64,000 nucleotides of DNA from Luidia sarsii. Lineage: Eukaryota > Echinodermata > Asteroidea > Paxillosida > Luidiidae. Position numbers and translations under genes: made by a program. Under the pieces are notes generated by a model. That model was given only the letters and a program-made list of their open reading frames with translations, ran no database searches and was not told the origin of the DNA. The stretch lies in the NCBI GenBank assembly GCA_949987565.1, contig OX465116.1, positions 14,910,909-14,974,908 of the forward strand. The letters are read 5' to 3'. Positions 43,930 through 58,900 of this stretch are shown piece by piece. The stretch's first letter is position 1. Every line of letters begins with the position of its first letter.

Positions 43930-46900
43930 ATGCCCTCGAAGCTGGAGTTCTACGTCTTCCCCCGCCTCAAGTCGGCCCAGCAGCAGGCCGCGCCCGCCGA
44001 CCGTCGCCATGACTACAAGAGCGGGGCCTCGTTCAGCGGCCAGCTGGACGGGATGAAGAGGGTCGGGCGGGGCACATTCCTCTGGCCCAGCGGCGACCGC
44101 TACACGGGGGAGTACGCCGACAACCAGCGGCACGGACAGGGGGAGCAGATGTGGGCCGACGGGGCGCGATTTGCCGGCCATTTTGTGACGGATATGCGGC
44201 ATGGATACGGCGAACACACATGGGGAGATGGAGAGGTAAAAAAAAAAAAAATAAAAAGGGAAAAAAATCTTTCCCTCTAATTTTGAGTAGTTCCACCACG
44301 ATGCATAGCCTTAAGACTTATTCACCTTCTCTTAAAATGTTTCTTTCGAAATCTCTAACTAACTAATGCGCCAGAAAAATGTAGAGAACTTAAAGATTCT
44401 TTGCACCCCAGCACTTTCATCAGACATAAGATAGTTGGTATCCAACGGTCTCCCAACAACAGACCACCTGAAACGTTGAGTTACCTGCTCTTTTCAGAGC
44501 CACACTCCTTCTCGATTGAGAATTGTCACATGTTGTCACCAAAAAACCTTCCACTTAGTATTTCCACCTGTCAAATCTTTAAAAAATTGACAGCCGGATA
44601 TTTCTATCTTTCCCAATCGGAAGATCATGCTAAGAGCAAAACGACAGGCCGTCAACATTTTTGAGGTTTCCATTTTTCTTCAGTTTGCAACCTCTGCGTA
44701 TATCTCCCTCCCTTGTTACTCTAGAGCTACAAGGGCGATTACTTCAAGGACTACAGGCACGGGCAGGGGTGCTACACTTGGCCCGATGGCTCCAAGTTCA
44801 CCGGCACCTTCTACAAAGACACCAAGGAGGGATACGGCGTCTTCGTCCAGGCCAACGGAAACAGTTTTGAGGTGACCTCACAAAAGCCCCGTACATGAGC
44901 AGGCTTTCATCGCTGTGGCATTGGCGTGAATTTCATTCAATGAGGGTTTTGCCCGTACTCTAAGTGCAACTGTCCATGAGCACGTAGAACTTATTACTCT
45001 TTGAGTAGGGCAAACCCTTATCAAATAAGTAGTTTTTGCTGCCGCACCATTTGGAGAATCTCTTTAACCCCTTGACGCTGGGATTATTTTAGTGCCAATG
45101 CCCATCACCATTCCATTTCCAAAACTCGATAAACCTTTAAGTGAACAATATATCTTCAAAATAAATCAATGCGTTCTTATAGCAGCCTCCCATTTTCAAG
45201 GGGTTGTTGTGTATTAGTCACTTACAATTCTTACAATTTAGTTAGTAACCTTCAGCCCTAAATTTTGAAACCACAACATATACACTTCATTTTTTTCCGT
45301 CATTTAAAACTTAAAATTTAGTGGGCCTGACGTTTCGATCCTAGCAGGACCTTTCTCAAAGGCAGAGTGACAAGGACAAAACAGATACATGTACACGAAG
45401 GAAGGGGGGAGAGTGAATAGGACACGGATGAGAAACAAAGGACAAAGAGTGAAGCTGGTAGGGAGAGATCAAAAGGAAGGGCAAGAAGTGGGGTATGGAT
45501 TAGTGAGAAGAGGGGGAAAGATCAAAGAGAAGGGCAAGGAGTAGGGTAGGGATTAGTGACAAAAGGGGGAAAGTTTAAAGAGAGATTCTTTAAAACTCTT
45601 CAAAGAGTCTGCCATTGAGAAAGGTCCTTCTAGGATCGAAACGTCAGGCCCTCCTTATATTTCCTCTTTGGTTATTTTAATCAGTTGCAGTTTTGCATAT
45701 GCATATTACTGTATTCTTCAAAAATTTTCAAAATTTCCCAGTCAGATTTTACTTTATTAGTTTGACAGCAATTTTAGGGACTTACACTATGAACATCTAA
45801 ACCGTGAAAAAGGGGTGAAAATGTCATTTCGTCGTGAAACTAAAAAGTCACTGTGTTTTCATGGTGCATTTTACAGTGAATTCACCGTGAAAATAATCGC
45901 CTCTTTGACCTGATAAGGACATCTTCAAGTCACTAAAGAGACCGTGAAAAAAAACGTGACGATCTAGGGTGGCAAGCTCCAACCTTGAGGGATGGTTAAT
46001 TCAATTACCAGTAGGGACCACCAGCCCCCATAGTGGTACTGTATGGTGTCCATGTAATTGTCACTACCAGATACTTCTAAATTGCCTCTAGCCATTTACC
46101 ACCAGGAATGTGGCCTTGGAGACCACTGGTGAAAACACCGTGAAAATGACTTGGCTAACTGTGTGCCATGAAATAGGGGTGAAAGCACGGTGAATTTTCT
46201 TTTCACGGCTAAATGACATTTTCACCCCATTTTCACAGTTTAGATGTTCATAGTGTTAGAAGCGAGCAGAGGGTTCAAGTTGATCAATTTCGTTTCCGCC
46301 CTCTCTTTGGTCTCATTTTCCAGGGATTGTACAAGGAGGGAGAGCGACTCGGTCCCGGGATCATGACCTACACCGACGACCGGCAAGACGTTGGCCTGTG
46401 GCACAAGGAACGACTGGTCAAGCTCTGCACGTCTATAGAGGGCGCTTACACCATGCGCGACCACCCCGAGTTTGACTACAACCCAGCGGAACACCGGATG
46501 GTCATTAAAATGGGGCAACGAGAAAATCTACAGGTGATGATGGCTGGCTGAACGTCACAATGTGTCCAAAAATTCCTGACCATCTTTGCTAGGTTTTTTT
46601 TATAAGATCTTCTACTTCTGGTGATATACAAAAATGTTGCGAACTGCTTACTGACTAAAATTACCAAAATGTAAATCTTAAAATTTAGTGGGCCTGACGT
46701 TTTTGATCCTAGCAGGACCTATCTCAAAGGCAGAGAGAAAGGTCCTGCTAGGATCGAAACGTCAGGCCCACTCAATTTTAAGATCTTCTACTTCTACTTT
46801 AATTTTCAAGGAATACAAAAAAAAGGAAAAAATTTCAAACAGACCAGTAAATGTAAACTTAGAACAATTTTATGAAAATAGCAACAAAATAAAAATTTTG

Positions 46901-49900
46901 ATCATGACTTCTAAGATTTTGTTGGTATTTTCATGAATTTGAATTTTTTACCAGAAAAAAAAAATGTTTACTTCAAAATTATAGAGGGCTTGTGGTTTCA
47001 ATCCTAGCAGGACCTTTCTCAAATGCACAGGGACAAAAACAAATGGGAAGGGCAAGAGACAATGAGATACGGAGGACAGAAGATGGTCAAAGGAGGAAAG
47101 CTGGCAGACAGATGAGGGAAGGGAGACCAAAGGGAAATGCAACCAACAGTGAGGGGGGTTTTATTGAAAAAAAATGGCAAAGAAAACTTTGCCTGGACTG
47201 GGATTTGAACCCGAGACCTCTGGTTTTGTGTACCAGCGCTCGTCCATCTGAGCTATCCAGCCCTTAGATGGTGGCCTTTCCAAATAGTCAACTAGTATTT
47301 GCTGGGGTGAGGGCGCCAGTCTGAAGCAATTTAACCATTAACTGCCAAAGGTTTTGTTTTAGAAAAGTATTGCAGAATAGAAACATCAGGCCCTATAATG
47401 ATTTGTTCTTTGAAATTATGTTTAACAATAATTAGAACCGAAACGTCGCCACCAGCAACGACACATCGCGTGACTTTGATCACCCTTTCCACTTAATAAT
47501 TAGATATTTTACAAGATCACATTTCTGACTTTCTGTTCCATTTTGGGGTTTTTTTTCGGGGGTTGGGGGGTTTAGTTGGTGAATGGTGTCTCATTGCAGC
47601 CCGATGGTTCTGGCGATGCCACCGACAATGTCCGAGAGACAATGGAGCAATTGTCCCGGACATCCTTCTCGACGGACTTCGAGTCCTTTCTGCCCAGCAG
47701 GCAAGAGAGCGTTGACCTCCTGACCCTGGAGTACGACAAGACGGAATACGACCAAGCTTTCTTCAAACAGGTCAGCCTTCTCAGGGCTCAAATTCAGTGA
47801 AAGACGATGGACTGGACAACCGGTCTAGTCACTGGAGATTTTTACTACAACTGTGCTCTGAATGAGGTGGATTTTTTTAGGGAAGATCACAGAGAAAGGC
47901 AAGCAGATGGGTAGGGATCAAAGAAGGGAATTTTGAGCGAGCTAGGATTTGAGCCACTGCCTCTGGCTAAATGGACCACCACCCTTCCACCTCAGCTATC
48001 CAGCCCTTATGTTGGAGAACCCCAACAAATTGTCTTTGCTATGATAGGTAATGCCAATGACTCAAGCATAAACTAACATATTCAACCAAAATTATAACAT
48101 ATTAAACCAAAATTATAACATATTAAACCAAAATTATAACATATTAATACAAAAATAAAGAGCTTGGTTATTCAAGTGGATACCATAGTGACGATGTTGC
48201 CGTGACAACATTATGAGGATGTGTCTTTTAATTGTTGGTATGTGTGTGTCCACTACAGAGCAATCGTCCGGAGGGTGAGGGGTCATTGGAGGTCGTTGCC
48301 CTCAACAACACCCCCTCCTTCATTGCCATACAGCGGCACATCTACAAGCACAGAGGCAAGGAGGGGGAGACATCTTTCTCGGTCGGCAAAATACTTCGAG
48401 GTACAGTCCACGGGAAATCATGTCAACTCTCCGCAAATTTCAGCCAAGATTGGAAAATTTATGCCCTTTGACTTAACTTACGATTTTGGTTTGATTGATT
48501 GCCATTTTTCAGGTCAATTAACACTATGAACATCTAAACCGTGAAAATGGGGTGAAAATGTCATTTAGCCGTGAAAAGAAAATTCACCGTGCTTTTAACC
48601 CTATTTCATGGCACACAGTTAGCCAAGTCATTTTCACGGTCAAGGCCACATTCCTGTGGTAAATGGCTAGAGGCAATTTAGAAGTATCTAGGAGTGACAA
48701 TTACATGGACACCATACAGTACCTCTATGGGGGCTGGTGGTTCCTACTGGTAATTGAATTAACCATCCCTCAAGACTGGAGCTTGCCACCCTAGATAGTC
48801 ACGGTTTTTTTCACGGTCTCTTTAGTGACTTGAAGATGTCCTTATCAGGTCAGAGAGGCGATTATTTTCATGGTGAATTCACTGTAAAATGCACCATGAA
48901 AACACAGTGACTTTTTAGTTTCACGGCGAAATGACATTTTCACCCCTTTTTCACGATTTAGATGTTCATAGTGTAAAATGTTTAGTTTGAAAAAAGGTTG
49001 GTTGTTTTAGTCCATAAACGTTTTTTGTATCACTTAATTTCTTGCTTATTGTCACCACGAACACGTTTCAAACTGCTAACAGACTTAGGTGACCATGAAC
49101 TGCAAATAGAGAAAAGTAAGCCTGACATTAAGTTCCTAGCCCTTCCTCAAAGGCAGAATGACATTGACAGAAACATAAAGGGGCAGAAGTCATCCGTGTT
49201 TCCGTCAAAATCTGTTCAGGTTCTTTCTTTTCATCCTGCTTTCCTCTCAAGTTCCCGCAATTTTGGTTTCTTAAACAAAAATGAGGATCTTTGGTAGATT
49301 TCACAAAGCCTTACGATGATTCGTAACTCAACTTATGATGATAACCCATCGTAAGTTGTGATGGACTATAGTTTCTGTGCATTGCTCAATGTCTTGCAAT
49401 TGATCGTAAGTTACGATGGGTTTGGTGAAAGTCACTGTCAATCCTGACAAGGCCTTTCTCAAAGGCAGAATTTGAGAGTGACGCTGTGCTGTGCCCGACA
49501 CTCTTTTTTTATTTGCAGGGGACCGGGGAAAACAGGCAGCACCGGGCCCTATCGAAGACACCTCCAGGCAGCTTATCAAGGCAGCGGCCAACGGTCACCA
49601 GCCAACTGTGCACTCGCTCCTCATGCAGGGCGCCAGTCATGTCAACGTGGCTGACAATCATGGACACACTGCCCTGCTCGGTGCTTCGGTAAAGAACGTC
49701 ACAGCCTCTGAAATTTTTAAGACTATATTTATATCCATAGATGCAGTATAAATGAGCATTGCTATGAATGTTGTTTTGAAATTTGGACGAGGGCGCCCTT
49801 GTAGTCAATAATCGTGACTTCAGAATGAATGATGATTTGGTTTTGCTTTTCTAGGTTAATATGCACGTTGATATCATCAATACCATTCTGGATAATGGGG

Positions 49901-52900
49901 CGGACGTCAACAAGCTGAACGATGAGGGTCTGTCGGCCCTGGTGACTTGCCACATGCTCTTCTACCCGACCCAGTCCTTCCAGTACAACATCGCCGAGCG
50001 CTACCTCCCCCAGCCCGAGAATGGCGCGGTCCACAGCCTGACGCTCTGCCCAATCACGGCCGGCCCCGGCGAGGAGTCGGGGAGCCTCCACGGCGCCGGA
50101 GGGGGGAGGGACTCTCATCACTCGGCGACCAGCGACGCTTCTAAGCCGGCCTCGCGAGTGGGTGACAGCGACAACGACGACGATATCGCCGAGGAAGATT
50201 TGGACGAGCAAGGTCCGTTTGGCACGCCGGTAACCGACCCCTCGGATGTGCAGCCTACGACGAGTCAAGAGGGTGATCTAGGCACGAGAGCGGAGCAGGA
50301 CAGGGTACCGAGCAGCGTGCCCAGTGATTTTGAGTCCGACACCACCGTGGTCAACTACAGCATCGAAGTCACTGAGGATCTGGTGGAGNNNNNNNNNNNN
50401 NNNNNNNNNNNNNNNNNNNNNNNNNNNNNNNNNNNNNNNNNNNNNNNNNNNNNNNNNNNNNNNNNNNNNNNNNNNNNNNNNNNNNNNNNNNNNNNNNNNN
50501 NNNNNNNNNNNNNNNNNNNNNNNNNNNNNNNNNNNNNNNNNNNNNNNNNNNNNNNNNNNNNNNNNNNNNNNNNNNNNNNNNNNNNNNNGTTCTGCCTTGA
50601 GAAAATGCTGGGCCCTCTAACTCTAAAATTTCAATTTGGGAAAAAATGGCAAAGAAAACTTTGACTGGACCTGGACTTGAACCAGAGACCTCTGATTTTG
50701 CGTAGCAGTGCTCTTACCATCTGAGTTATCCAGCCCTTAGATGGTGGCCTTCCCAAAGAGTCCACTAGTCTTTGCCGGGGTGGGGGCGCCAGTCAGAAGC
50801 AACTCAACCATTAACTGCCATATATCTCCAGGGATTATGTTTACAACCAATTGTTGTAAACCTGACTGCAGCAGCTCAGATCGATGTAGGTTTTTTAATG
50901 TAGGAAAAAATGAAAGTTTCCAGTCAGTTTTTCCTTTATTGGATTTCAAAATTTTGAGAATTGTTTTCATTCATCTGTTTATGATTTCCGTTGAACAGCT
51001 TGCCAGGCAAGTGGTCAATCTTCTGCTAGAGCACGAAGCCAATCCCAATGTGCTCTGCTGCGGGCAGTCCCCTCTCTCATTGGCCATCGCCAGCGGCAAC
51101 GACCTGGTAGGTGACCCCTCCATGCCCATGAATTATTCAACATTTGCCTGTGTCTTCACATGGAAGAGTTTTCCCCAATGGGTATTCCATTGCAGTAGAG
51201 TTACCGGCTCTTTTCAGAGCCACACTCCTTCTCGAAAGAGAAGTGCTACATGGTGTCAGCGCAAACCTTCCATTTAGTATTTCCAAGAATCATTTGAGCA
51301 AAATTCAGAGCCTTTTGCCTGAAGACGGAATGACAGCTAGACCCGGTGAATGTTCCTGAGAGGAAAAAAAATCATCACAGCCTGTCCGCGCTTGACTGAA
51401 AATGCGTGAAAAGTTCACATCATTTTGTGAACCAAAAATGTTTGAAGTTCTTCTGCCTGTCGAAATTTTGAATTTGACATGAGAAATTTGTCTGTTTTCC
51501 ATCATTTTGAAAAGTCAAAGTCTTTTTTTGTGAATTCTCTTTCCCTGAAGGCTATTGATGAGCTTTTGGCTCACGGAGCCAACCCAAGCCTACCTCTTGG
51601 TCCCATCATAGGCAGTGCCCTGTGCGTCTCCGCTAACACCGCCTACGAGTTCCGACGATCCCCGCAGCAGAGGATAGCTCTGGTAGGTACTCCCCTGCTC
51701 TGCCGGTCTCAAGGATGTCAGAGATGAGACCTCGGAGATGAGAACTTGAGTCTGACTCGATTCTTATTTCCCTTGACTCAATCTTGGACTCAAGTTCCAA
51801 TTACAAATTACTCAGACCTAGTACTGACTTGAAATTGTAGTTCAGGACTTGATTCATTTTTTTTGGGGGGGGGGGTGCAAATCGCCCAAAACAAGGCTGA
51901 AAAGCCATTCAAAGTGAAGGGCTAGAGAAAGAAGGAGATAGAGAGGGATTCAGGAAGGCCGGAGATAGGAATTGACATTCCTTTTTTTAAAAGGGCAAGA
52001 TCGTTGGCAGGAATGGAATGATAAGTTGGTCTTCAGTTTGCGACACTTGTGCGGACTAGTGGCTTTTAGAGACTCAGATTGGGGTACAGAAGTTGATCAA
52101 GTTATCTTTTTTCTCACTGTTTGATCAACCATTTGAATTTGTTTGATTAAGATTTACATGGTGGTCTTCAGAGTCATTAACCAGGTTGCAAAACTGTTTG
52201 AATTATTTTGAATACAAAGTTTTTAAAAATGACTTAAACAAGTAAAATCATACAAATTTTAAATATTAAAAGGGCCTGGCTGTTTAGTAGAATCTTTCTG
52301 ATAGGCAGAGAAAGTAGATAGAAATGACGGGTTCTCTTAATTTTTTTTCGATACACATATTTTGATTAAAGAAATGATTGCAGATATTGCTGGTGGTTGC
52401 TGATAGTGATTTCCTCTTGTGACCCCCCGGCCCCCTCCCTCCAGATTGACAAGCTGGTGAAAGCAGGCGCCAATATCCTGGCCCCTGTTCCAGTGGGAGG
52501 AAAGAAAGTCATGGGAACAGCCGTGGATTATGCCTACTGGATGTTTAACCAGGTTTGTGGAAAACAAACAGATCAATCGTGATGAGCATGCTCTTAGAAA
52601 TTGATTTGAATGAAAGATTGTGTTTGGTAAACATGAAAAAAGAAACCATGAATTTTTTTTTAGGTTTGACTGGGGTTTGAACCGGAGACCTTATTATATA
52701 AGCACACTACCGAACTTGCCTGACCATCCCTTCAGTAAGTGATATCCTGAAACTGTAATGATTCATCATTTACCTATGCACATCTTCAATTTACATAGTG
52801 TGTATGTTAGAAGTAAATCTGTGAACATCGTTGTTTAAACAAATGAAGGAAAAACTGACTGGGAACTTTTGAACAAAATGAAAAAATTGGTGAAGAAAAC

Positions 52901-55900
52901 TTTGACTGGACCGGGACTTGAACCCGAGACCTTTGGATTCACGTATCAGTGCTCTGATAGAACACTGCTACGTTAATCCAGAGGTCTCAGGTTCAAGTCC
53001 TGGTCCGGTCAAAGTTTTCTTTGCTAATTTTTCAATTTTTTTTAACATCGTTATTTACCAATTTTTCCCTAATGTTTAGTCAGTAAGCATGTTGCTTTTT
53101 TGTTTGTATCACTTTTGTCTGTCATTGTCATTCACCTGGAAGGATCGCCGTATTGCGCACATGCCATACCACGCGCTGACGCACTCAGAGCGTGACACGT
53201 ACAACGCCCGTCGCAAACTCCTGGCTCACCTGGGCGACATTCTGCGAGAGGCCGCCGTGAAGCAAGAACGGGAGCGCCTTGAGATGGAGGAGATGGGCGG
53301 AGTCAGAAGTAGGTGGCCCAAGAGTCTTTGACTAAAACCGGCCAGTCTCAATTTGAGGAAGGTGTCTTTAGGAAAGTCGAGAATACCTCAAGATTGATCA
53401 ATTCATATCAATTGATTGATATTATTCAGTCACTTAATAAATAAACTTTCTCAAAGGATTGATGATTGATAAATTGATATCATTTTTTTTTTAAACGATA
53501 GATCAGGTTAATCGACTTGAAATATAGGCTAGAAATAATTCGCTATCTTGAAATGATAATATACAAATGCTGCAAACTGTTGTGCCAAAATTTATAATCT
53601 AAAGAATATAGAGGGCCAAACATTTTGATCCTAGCAGGACCATTCTCAGTGGCAGAATGTCAGTGACTTTGTTGCAATGAATTTATCAAGTGGTTTTTTG
53701 GTTTTTTTTTTTTTAATTCGTGGTCCAAGGTTCGAGTCCCAGTCAAGGTTTCCTGTACACCGGCGCCGGTGCCAGACCCCAGGAGGGCATCATCCGGGCA
53801 AAAGGCGGGCGGACGTCCAGCCCCGCCCCTCGGAGTGCCGAGGGCGGGGAGGGGGGCAAGCAGGTGGCCTTCAGGTCCGTCACGGAGGACAGCTCCGGGG
53901 CTAAGGAGCCATTGGTGGACAGAGAAGATGACGGGACGGTCAGGTGAGTGCTGAGGGCAGAGAGGAAGACAGGAAAATAAAATGAAGAATTTGTCCCCTT
54001 TTTTTTATTTATGTTGATTCGCCCAAAGCAAGGCTATAAAGCAACTCAAGGTTAAGAGCTAAGGAAGGAAGGTGATAGAGAGGGACTCAGGAAGGCTGGA
54101 GATAGGAATTGACATTCCTCTTTAAAAAGGGCAAGATCGTAGGCCGGGGGAAACAGAGGGCGCTGTCTGATCACAGCCATCATCAGAGACTCTCAAGGCG
54201 TCCATGCTAATTGCATCTCTCTCTGACCGTCTTACTAACAAAACTCATCGGCTTTCCTCTCCTTGCTTCCATGCTTCTTCAAACCAGGCGGCAAGCACGC
54301 AGGTAACTTCAGGCTTCTGTTAACCTTCTTTTATTGATCTCCCACCTCACATTCCCCGTTGTTATCATCATTCAAGGGGTTTAGGAAATACAAGGGGTGT
54401 AGGAACTTTCAAAACTGTGATAAATTATCTCCAAAACTCTGATTATAAAAGCTGATTTTTTTTTTTTTCACAGATTCACATTTTGATTTATCTTTTACCA
54501 ACATAAACAAACAGCAATTGATACAGTAATAACAAGCAATACTTTGTGTGTGTGTGTTCCATACTACGATTGTATAACTTAAACTTGTCAAAGTGCAGAG
54601 TAGTTTTTCCATTTCAACCACAATTTCTGTAAGGCACCATTGCCAACTGCCAAGTATTTTTCCCAATGTTAATACCTCTGGATGTTCTTCGAAAAACTTC
54701 TAAAGAAGGACATTTGCTGAAAAGGCTGAAAAATATTGCCGTTTTAAATATTGCCTTAAAAAAAAAAAAACTCATTCACAAAAAAAGGCTTTCAGAATTA
54801 AAATGATTTATTTTCCTTTGACTGATAGTGCTCACTTTTCAGGAGGAAAGTTTCATCTTTGAGGAGAAACTCTATTAGGAATGAAATGACAAGCCCTCTT
54901 ATGTCTAGCAGACTATTTGTCAGAATAATTTCTCAGTATTGGATAATGATTGTTTTCCTAATCATTCCATTTCTGCTATCGTTTTTCACTACTCACCTTA
55001 TCGCATACGTATCACTGTGGTCACCCTGGGCATTCTCTGTCCACTCTTCTGTCAACGGTTCCATCACCCCCGTCTGCACCTCCCCTACCCCCTCGTCAAC
55101 ACCCCCCTCCCCTCTCCCCTCCCCTACCTCGATCTCCCCCCGGCGCAGTGAGTCCGGGGTGCTTACAGTGGACCTGAAAGACGCCCAGTTTGACGGGCAA
55201 GCGGTCAAACGGCTCTTGCAGACCAAGAAACCACGGCACAGGTTGGCGACTGATGAGTGTGTCTGATTGCTTGTCGTGAAGTGTGAAATCTAATCCGCAC
55301 TGTTGAAAGCCATAGTCGTAGACAAAAGCAGAGCCATAGCCAGAAGCTAAGAGCATTACCCCCTGTGCTATCACTAAGGGAACGTCCTGCAAACATCTTC
55401 AAAACGAGGACAGGACGAATCTGTCAGTGAAGGATGGGTCCTTCAGGTGTGATTGATTCTGTCATTTGACTCCAACAAAAGAGAATTCTACAGATGCTTA
55501 GACGCTTGGACCAGACATTGTGCACTTGTGGAATGATTTGTTTGTTTGTTGGGGTGTTTTATTGTTTGTTGGTTCCTTTCCTAGCCCCCCCTCCCTCCCC
55601 CCTCAGATCCCTCCCTCCCACCCTCTCTCCCTCCCTCCCTCCCACTCCCTAAAGTTTTCAACGATTGAAATTCATGTGAAAAGAACTAATGCTTGACTAA
55701 CTCTGCCCAATAATGATTGACTTATTCCTAATCATAATATTTGTTAGCATTTTAAAGCTATTTTTAATTCTTGCCATTTTAACATCTACCCTTTTATTCC
55801 CATGATTTCTCCCTCCGTTTTTCATTGGTCGGTTTAAAACTAGACATCAGTCGAGAAGTGACAGAGTTCAGTTCAGGTGAACCAGGAAGCACTGTACAAT

Positions 55901-58900
55901 ATAATGCCCCTTCACAATGCACGTTGTGGCTTTTGTTAGTTGATATTTGCTCAACGGTAAACAGGGTTTGAGGCTTGACACGATGGGATACAAACCTTCT
56001 CAATGTGTAATTAGGCCATGAATGCTCAGTGTTACCAGCCATAGTTGCCACTCACAGGTACCAGAGTTTACCACTCACAGTTACCAGTCAGAGTTTACCA
56101 CTCACAGTTACCACTCACAGTTACCAGTCACAGTTACCAGTCACAGTTACCGCTCACAGTTACCAGTCAGAGTTACCACTCACAGTTACCAGTCACAGTT
56201 ACCACTCACAGTTACCACTCACAGTTACCAGTCAGAGTTTACCACTCACAGTTACCAGTCAGAGTTTACCAGTCACAGTTACCACTCACAGTTACCAGTC
56301 ACAGTTACCAGTCACAGTTACCAGTCACAGTTACCACTCACAGTTACCAGTCAGAGTTTACCACTCACAGTTACCAGTCAGAGTTTACGACTCACAGTTA
56401 CCAGTCAGAGTTTACCACTCACAGTTACCAGTCAGAGTTTACCACTCACAGTTACCAGTCAGAGTTTACCACTCACAGTTACCAGTCAGAGTTTACCACT
56501 CAGAGTTACCACTCACAGTTACCAGTCAGAGTTTACCAGTCACAGTTACCACTCACAGTTACCAGTCAGAGTTTACCACTCACAGTTACCAGTCAGAGTT
56601 TACCACTCACAGTTACCAGTCAGAGTTTACCACTCACAGTCACCAGTCAGAGTTTACCAGTCACAGTTACCAGTCAGAGTTTACCACTCACAGTTACCAG
56701 TCAGAGTTTACCACTCACAGTTACCAGTCAGAGTTTACCACTCACAGTTACCAGTCACAGTTACCAGTCACAGTTACCAGGCACATTTACCACCCACATT
56801 TACCACTCACAGTTAGCACCCACAGTTACTCCGATTTTGTTCTCCAAAATGTAGAGGGCATGAGGATTTGATCCTAGTAGGACCTTACGCAAAGGCATTC
56901 TCCAAGGCTTTAGAGACTAATATTGTGGTCATTTAAGTTAGTAAATTGATGGCAGTTTGTTCTTTATATCACCTAGATTTGTTCAGAACTGTGTGCCTTC
57001 CAAAAAGAGAAAAATCCACATTGCGTTAATACCGCAAACCTTTATTATTTATCCAAACTTTTTTATGCATCTTAAACAGGGTCTGATCAATCACTGTCAC
57101 TGCTTCTGTAAATCACACTCTGTTTTAAATGTCACCTTTGTCTGCAAAACCTTTGTTCTCTTCTACTTTACAGCTTCATAGCTTTCCTTTCCTACCTGTA
57201 AAATCCTCCTCTCCATCCTATGAATCCTATGCTTGTTGAAGCAGCTTCAACACCAGTCACTTTTCATTGGCAGCAAAATGTCCAAGTCTTCACGTCTTAC
57301 GGAAACTACACTGTCGCATTTTCGTGCTGAAAGAGCTGCTCTTTCGAAAACCACACCCTCCCCCCAATCCATCGCTTCTAAATGGACAGGCTTATAGTTT
57401 GTGAAAGGTTGCTTGAAAAAAGGTCTGCAAAGAAAAGTTCAATATGCCTGATTAAATATTTGTGTAAATGTTCAAATAGATTTTTGCAGGTGATTTTCTA
57501 TTGAATATGTTTAGTTCATCTTAGAGCTAGAAGCCTTCGCAGAAATTGTATGCATAGATGTGTTTTGAATTATTTGGTTGTTTTTTATATACACAAACAT
57601 GATAATGCATTGTATTGTTTGCAGTGAATTCCAGCACATTTTCACCCCAAAGATTCACAAAACTAGTTTGAGATTGGATTCAACATCAGACCAATTTTAT
57701 AATTGAAGGGTAAGATATGTTTTGGGAAGAACCAAGAGGCAGGGGCACCAGGGCAATGACCAGGGGCATCAAGGCAATGACCAGGGGCACCAAGGCAGTG
57801 ACCAGGGGCACCAGGACAATGACCAGGGGCACCAAGGCAATGACCAGGGGCATCAAGGCAATGACCAGGGGGCACAAAGGCAATGACCAGGGGCACCAGG
57901 GCAATGACCAGGGGCACCAAGGCAATGACCAGGGGCACCAAGGTAATGACCATTTGGCACCAAGGCAATGACCAGGGGCATCAAGACAATGACCAAGGGC
58001 ACCAAGGCAATGACCAGGGGCACCAAGGCAATGACCAGGGGCATCAAGGCAATGACCAGGGGGCACAAAGGCAATGACCAGGGGCATCAAGGCAATGACC
58101 AGGGGCACCAAGGCAGTGACCAGGGGCACCAGGACAATGACCAGGGGCACCAAGGCAATGACCAGGGGCATCAAGGCAATGACCAGGGGGCACAAAGGCA
58201 ATGACCAGGGGCACCAGGGCAATGACCAGGGGCACCAAGGCAATGACCAGGGGCACCAAGGTAATGACCATTTGGCACCAAGGCAATGACCAGGGGCATC
58301 AAGACAATGACCAGGGGCACCAAGGCAATGACCAGGGGCACCAAGGCAATGACCAGGGGCACCAAGGCAATGACCAGGGGCAGCAAGGCAATGACCAGGG
58401 GCACCAAGGCAATGACCAGGGGCAGCAAGGCAATGACCAGGGGCAGCAAGGCAATGACCAGGGGCAGCAAGGCAATGACCAGGGTCACCAAGGCAATGAC
58501 CAGGGGCAGCAAGGCAATGACCAGGGGCACCAAGGCAATGACCAGGGGCATAAAGGCAATGACCAGGGGCACCAAGGCAATGACCAGGGGCATCGAGGCA
58601 ATGACCAGGGGCACCAAGGCAATGACCAGGGGCACCAAGGCAATGACCAGGGGCAGCAAGGCAATGACCAGGGGCAGCAAGGGAATGACCAGGGTCACCA
58701 AGGCAATGACTAGGGGCATCAAGGCAATGACCAGGAGACACCGAGGCAATGACCAGGGGCACCAAGGCAATGGCCAGGGGCACCAAGGCAATGACCAGGG
58801 GCACCAAGGCAATGACCAGGGGCACCAAGGCAGTGACCAGGGGCACCAAGGCAATGACCAGGGGCATCAAGGCAATGACCAGGGGGCATCGAGGTAATGA

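Noticed and set aside
43681..44217. 178-codon minus-strand frame over the ANKMY1 start
   Set aside because: Antisense shadow of GC-rich MORN-repeat coding sequence fused to a palindrome-family repeat.
50640..50765. tRNA gene
   Set aside because: Box A and box B are recognisable, but the cloverleaf does not close and the same flanks recur at several sites, so it is a SINE.
54859..55148. Hydrophobic segment that would add a transmembrane helix to ANKMY1
   Set aside because: It lies upstream of a strong pyrimidine tract and acceptor at 55148 that fits the phase of exons 12 and 15. The segment is better read as intron.
56022..56871. Three overlapping plus-strand frames of 264-280 codons
   Set aside because: All three frames are open because the 27-bp dimer unit lacks stops. 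This is repeat sequence inside ANKMY1 intron 14.
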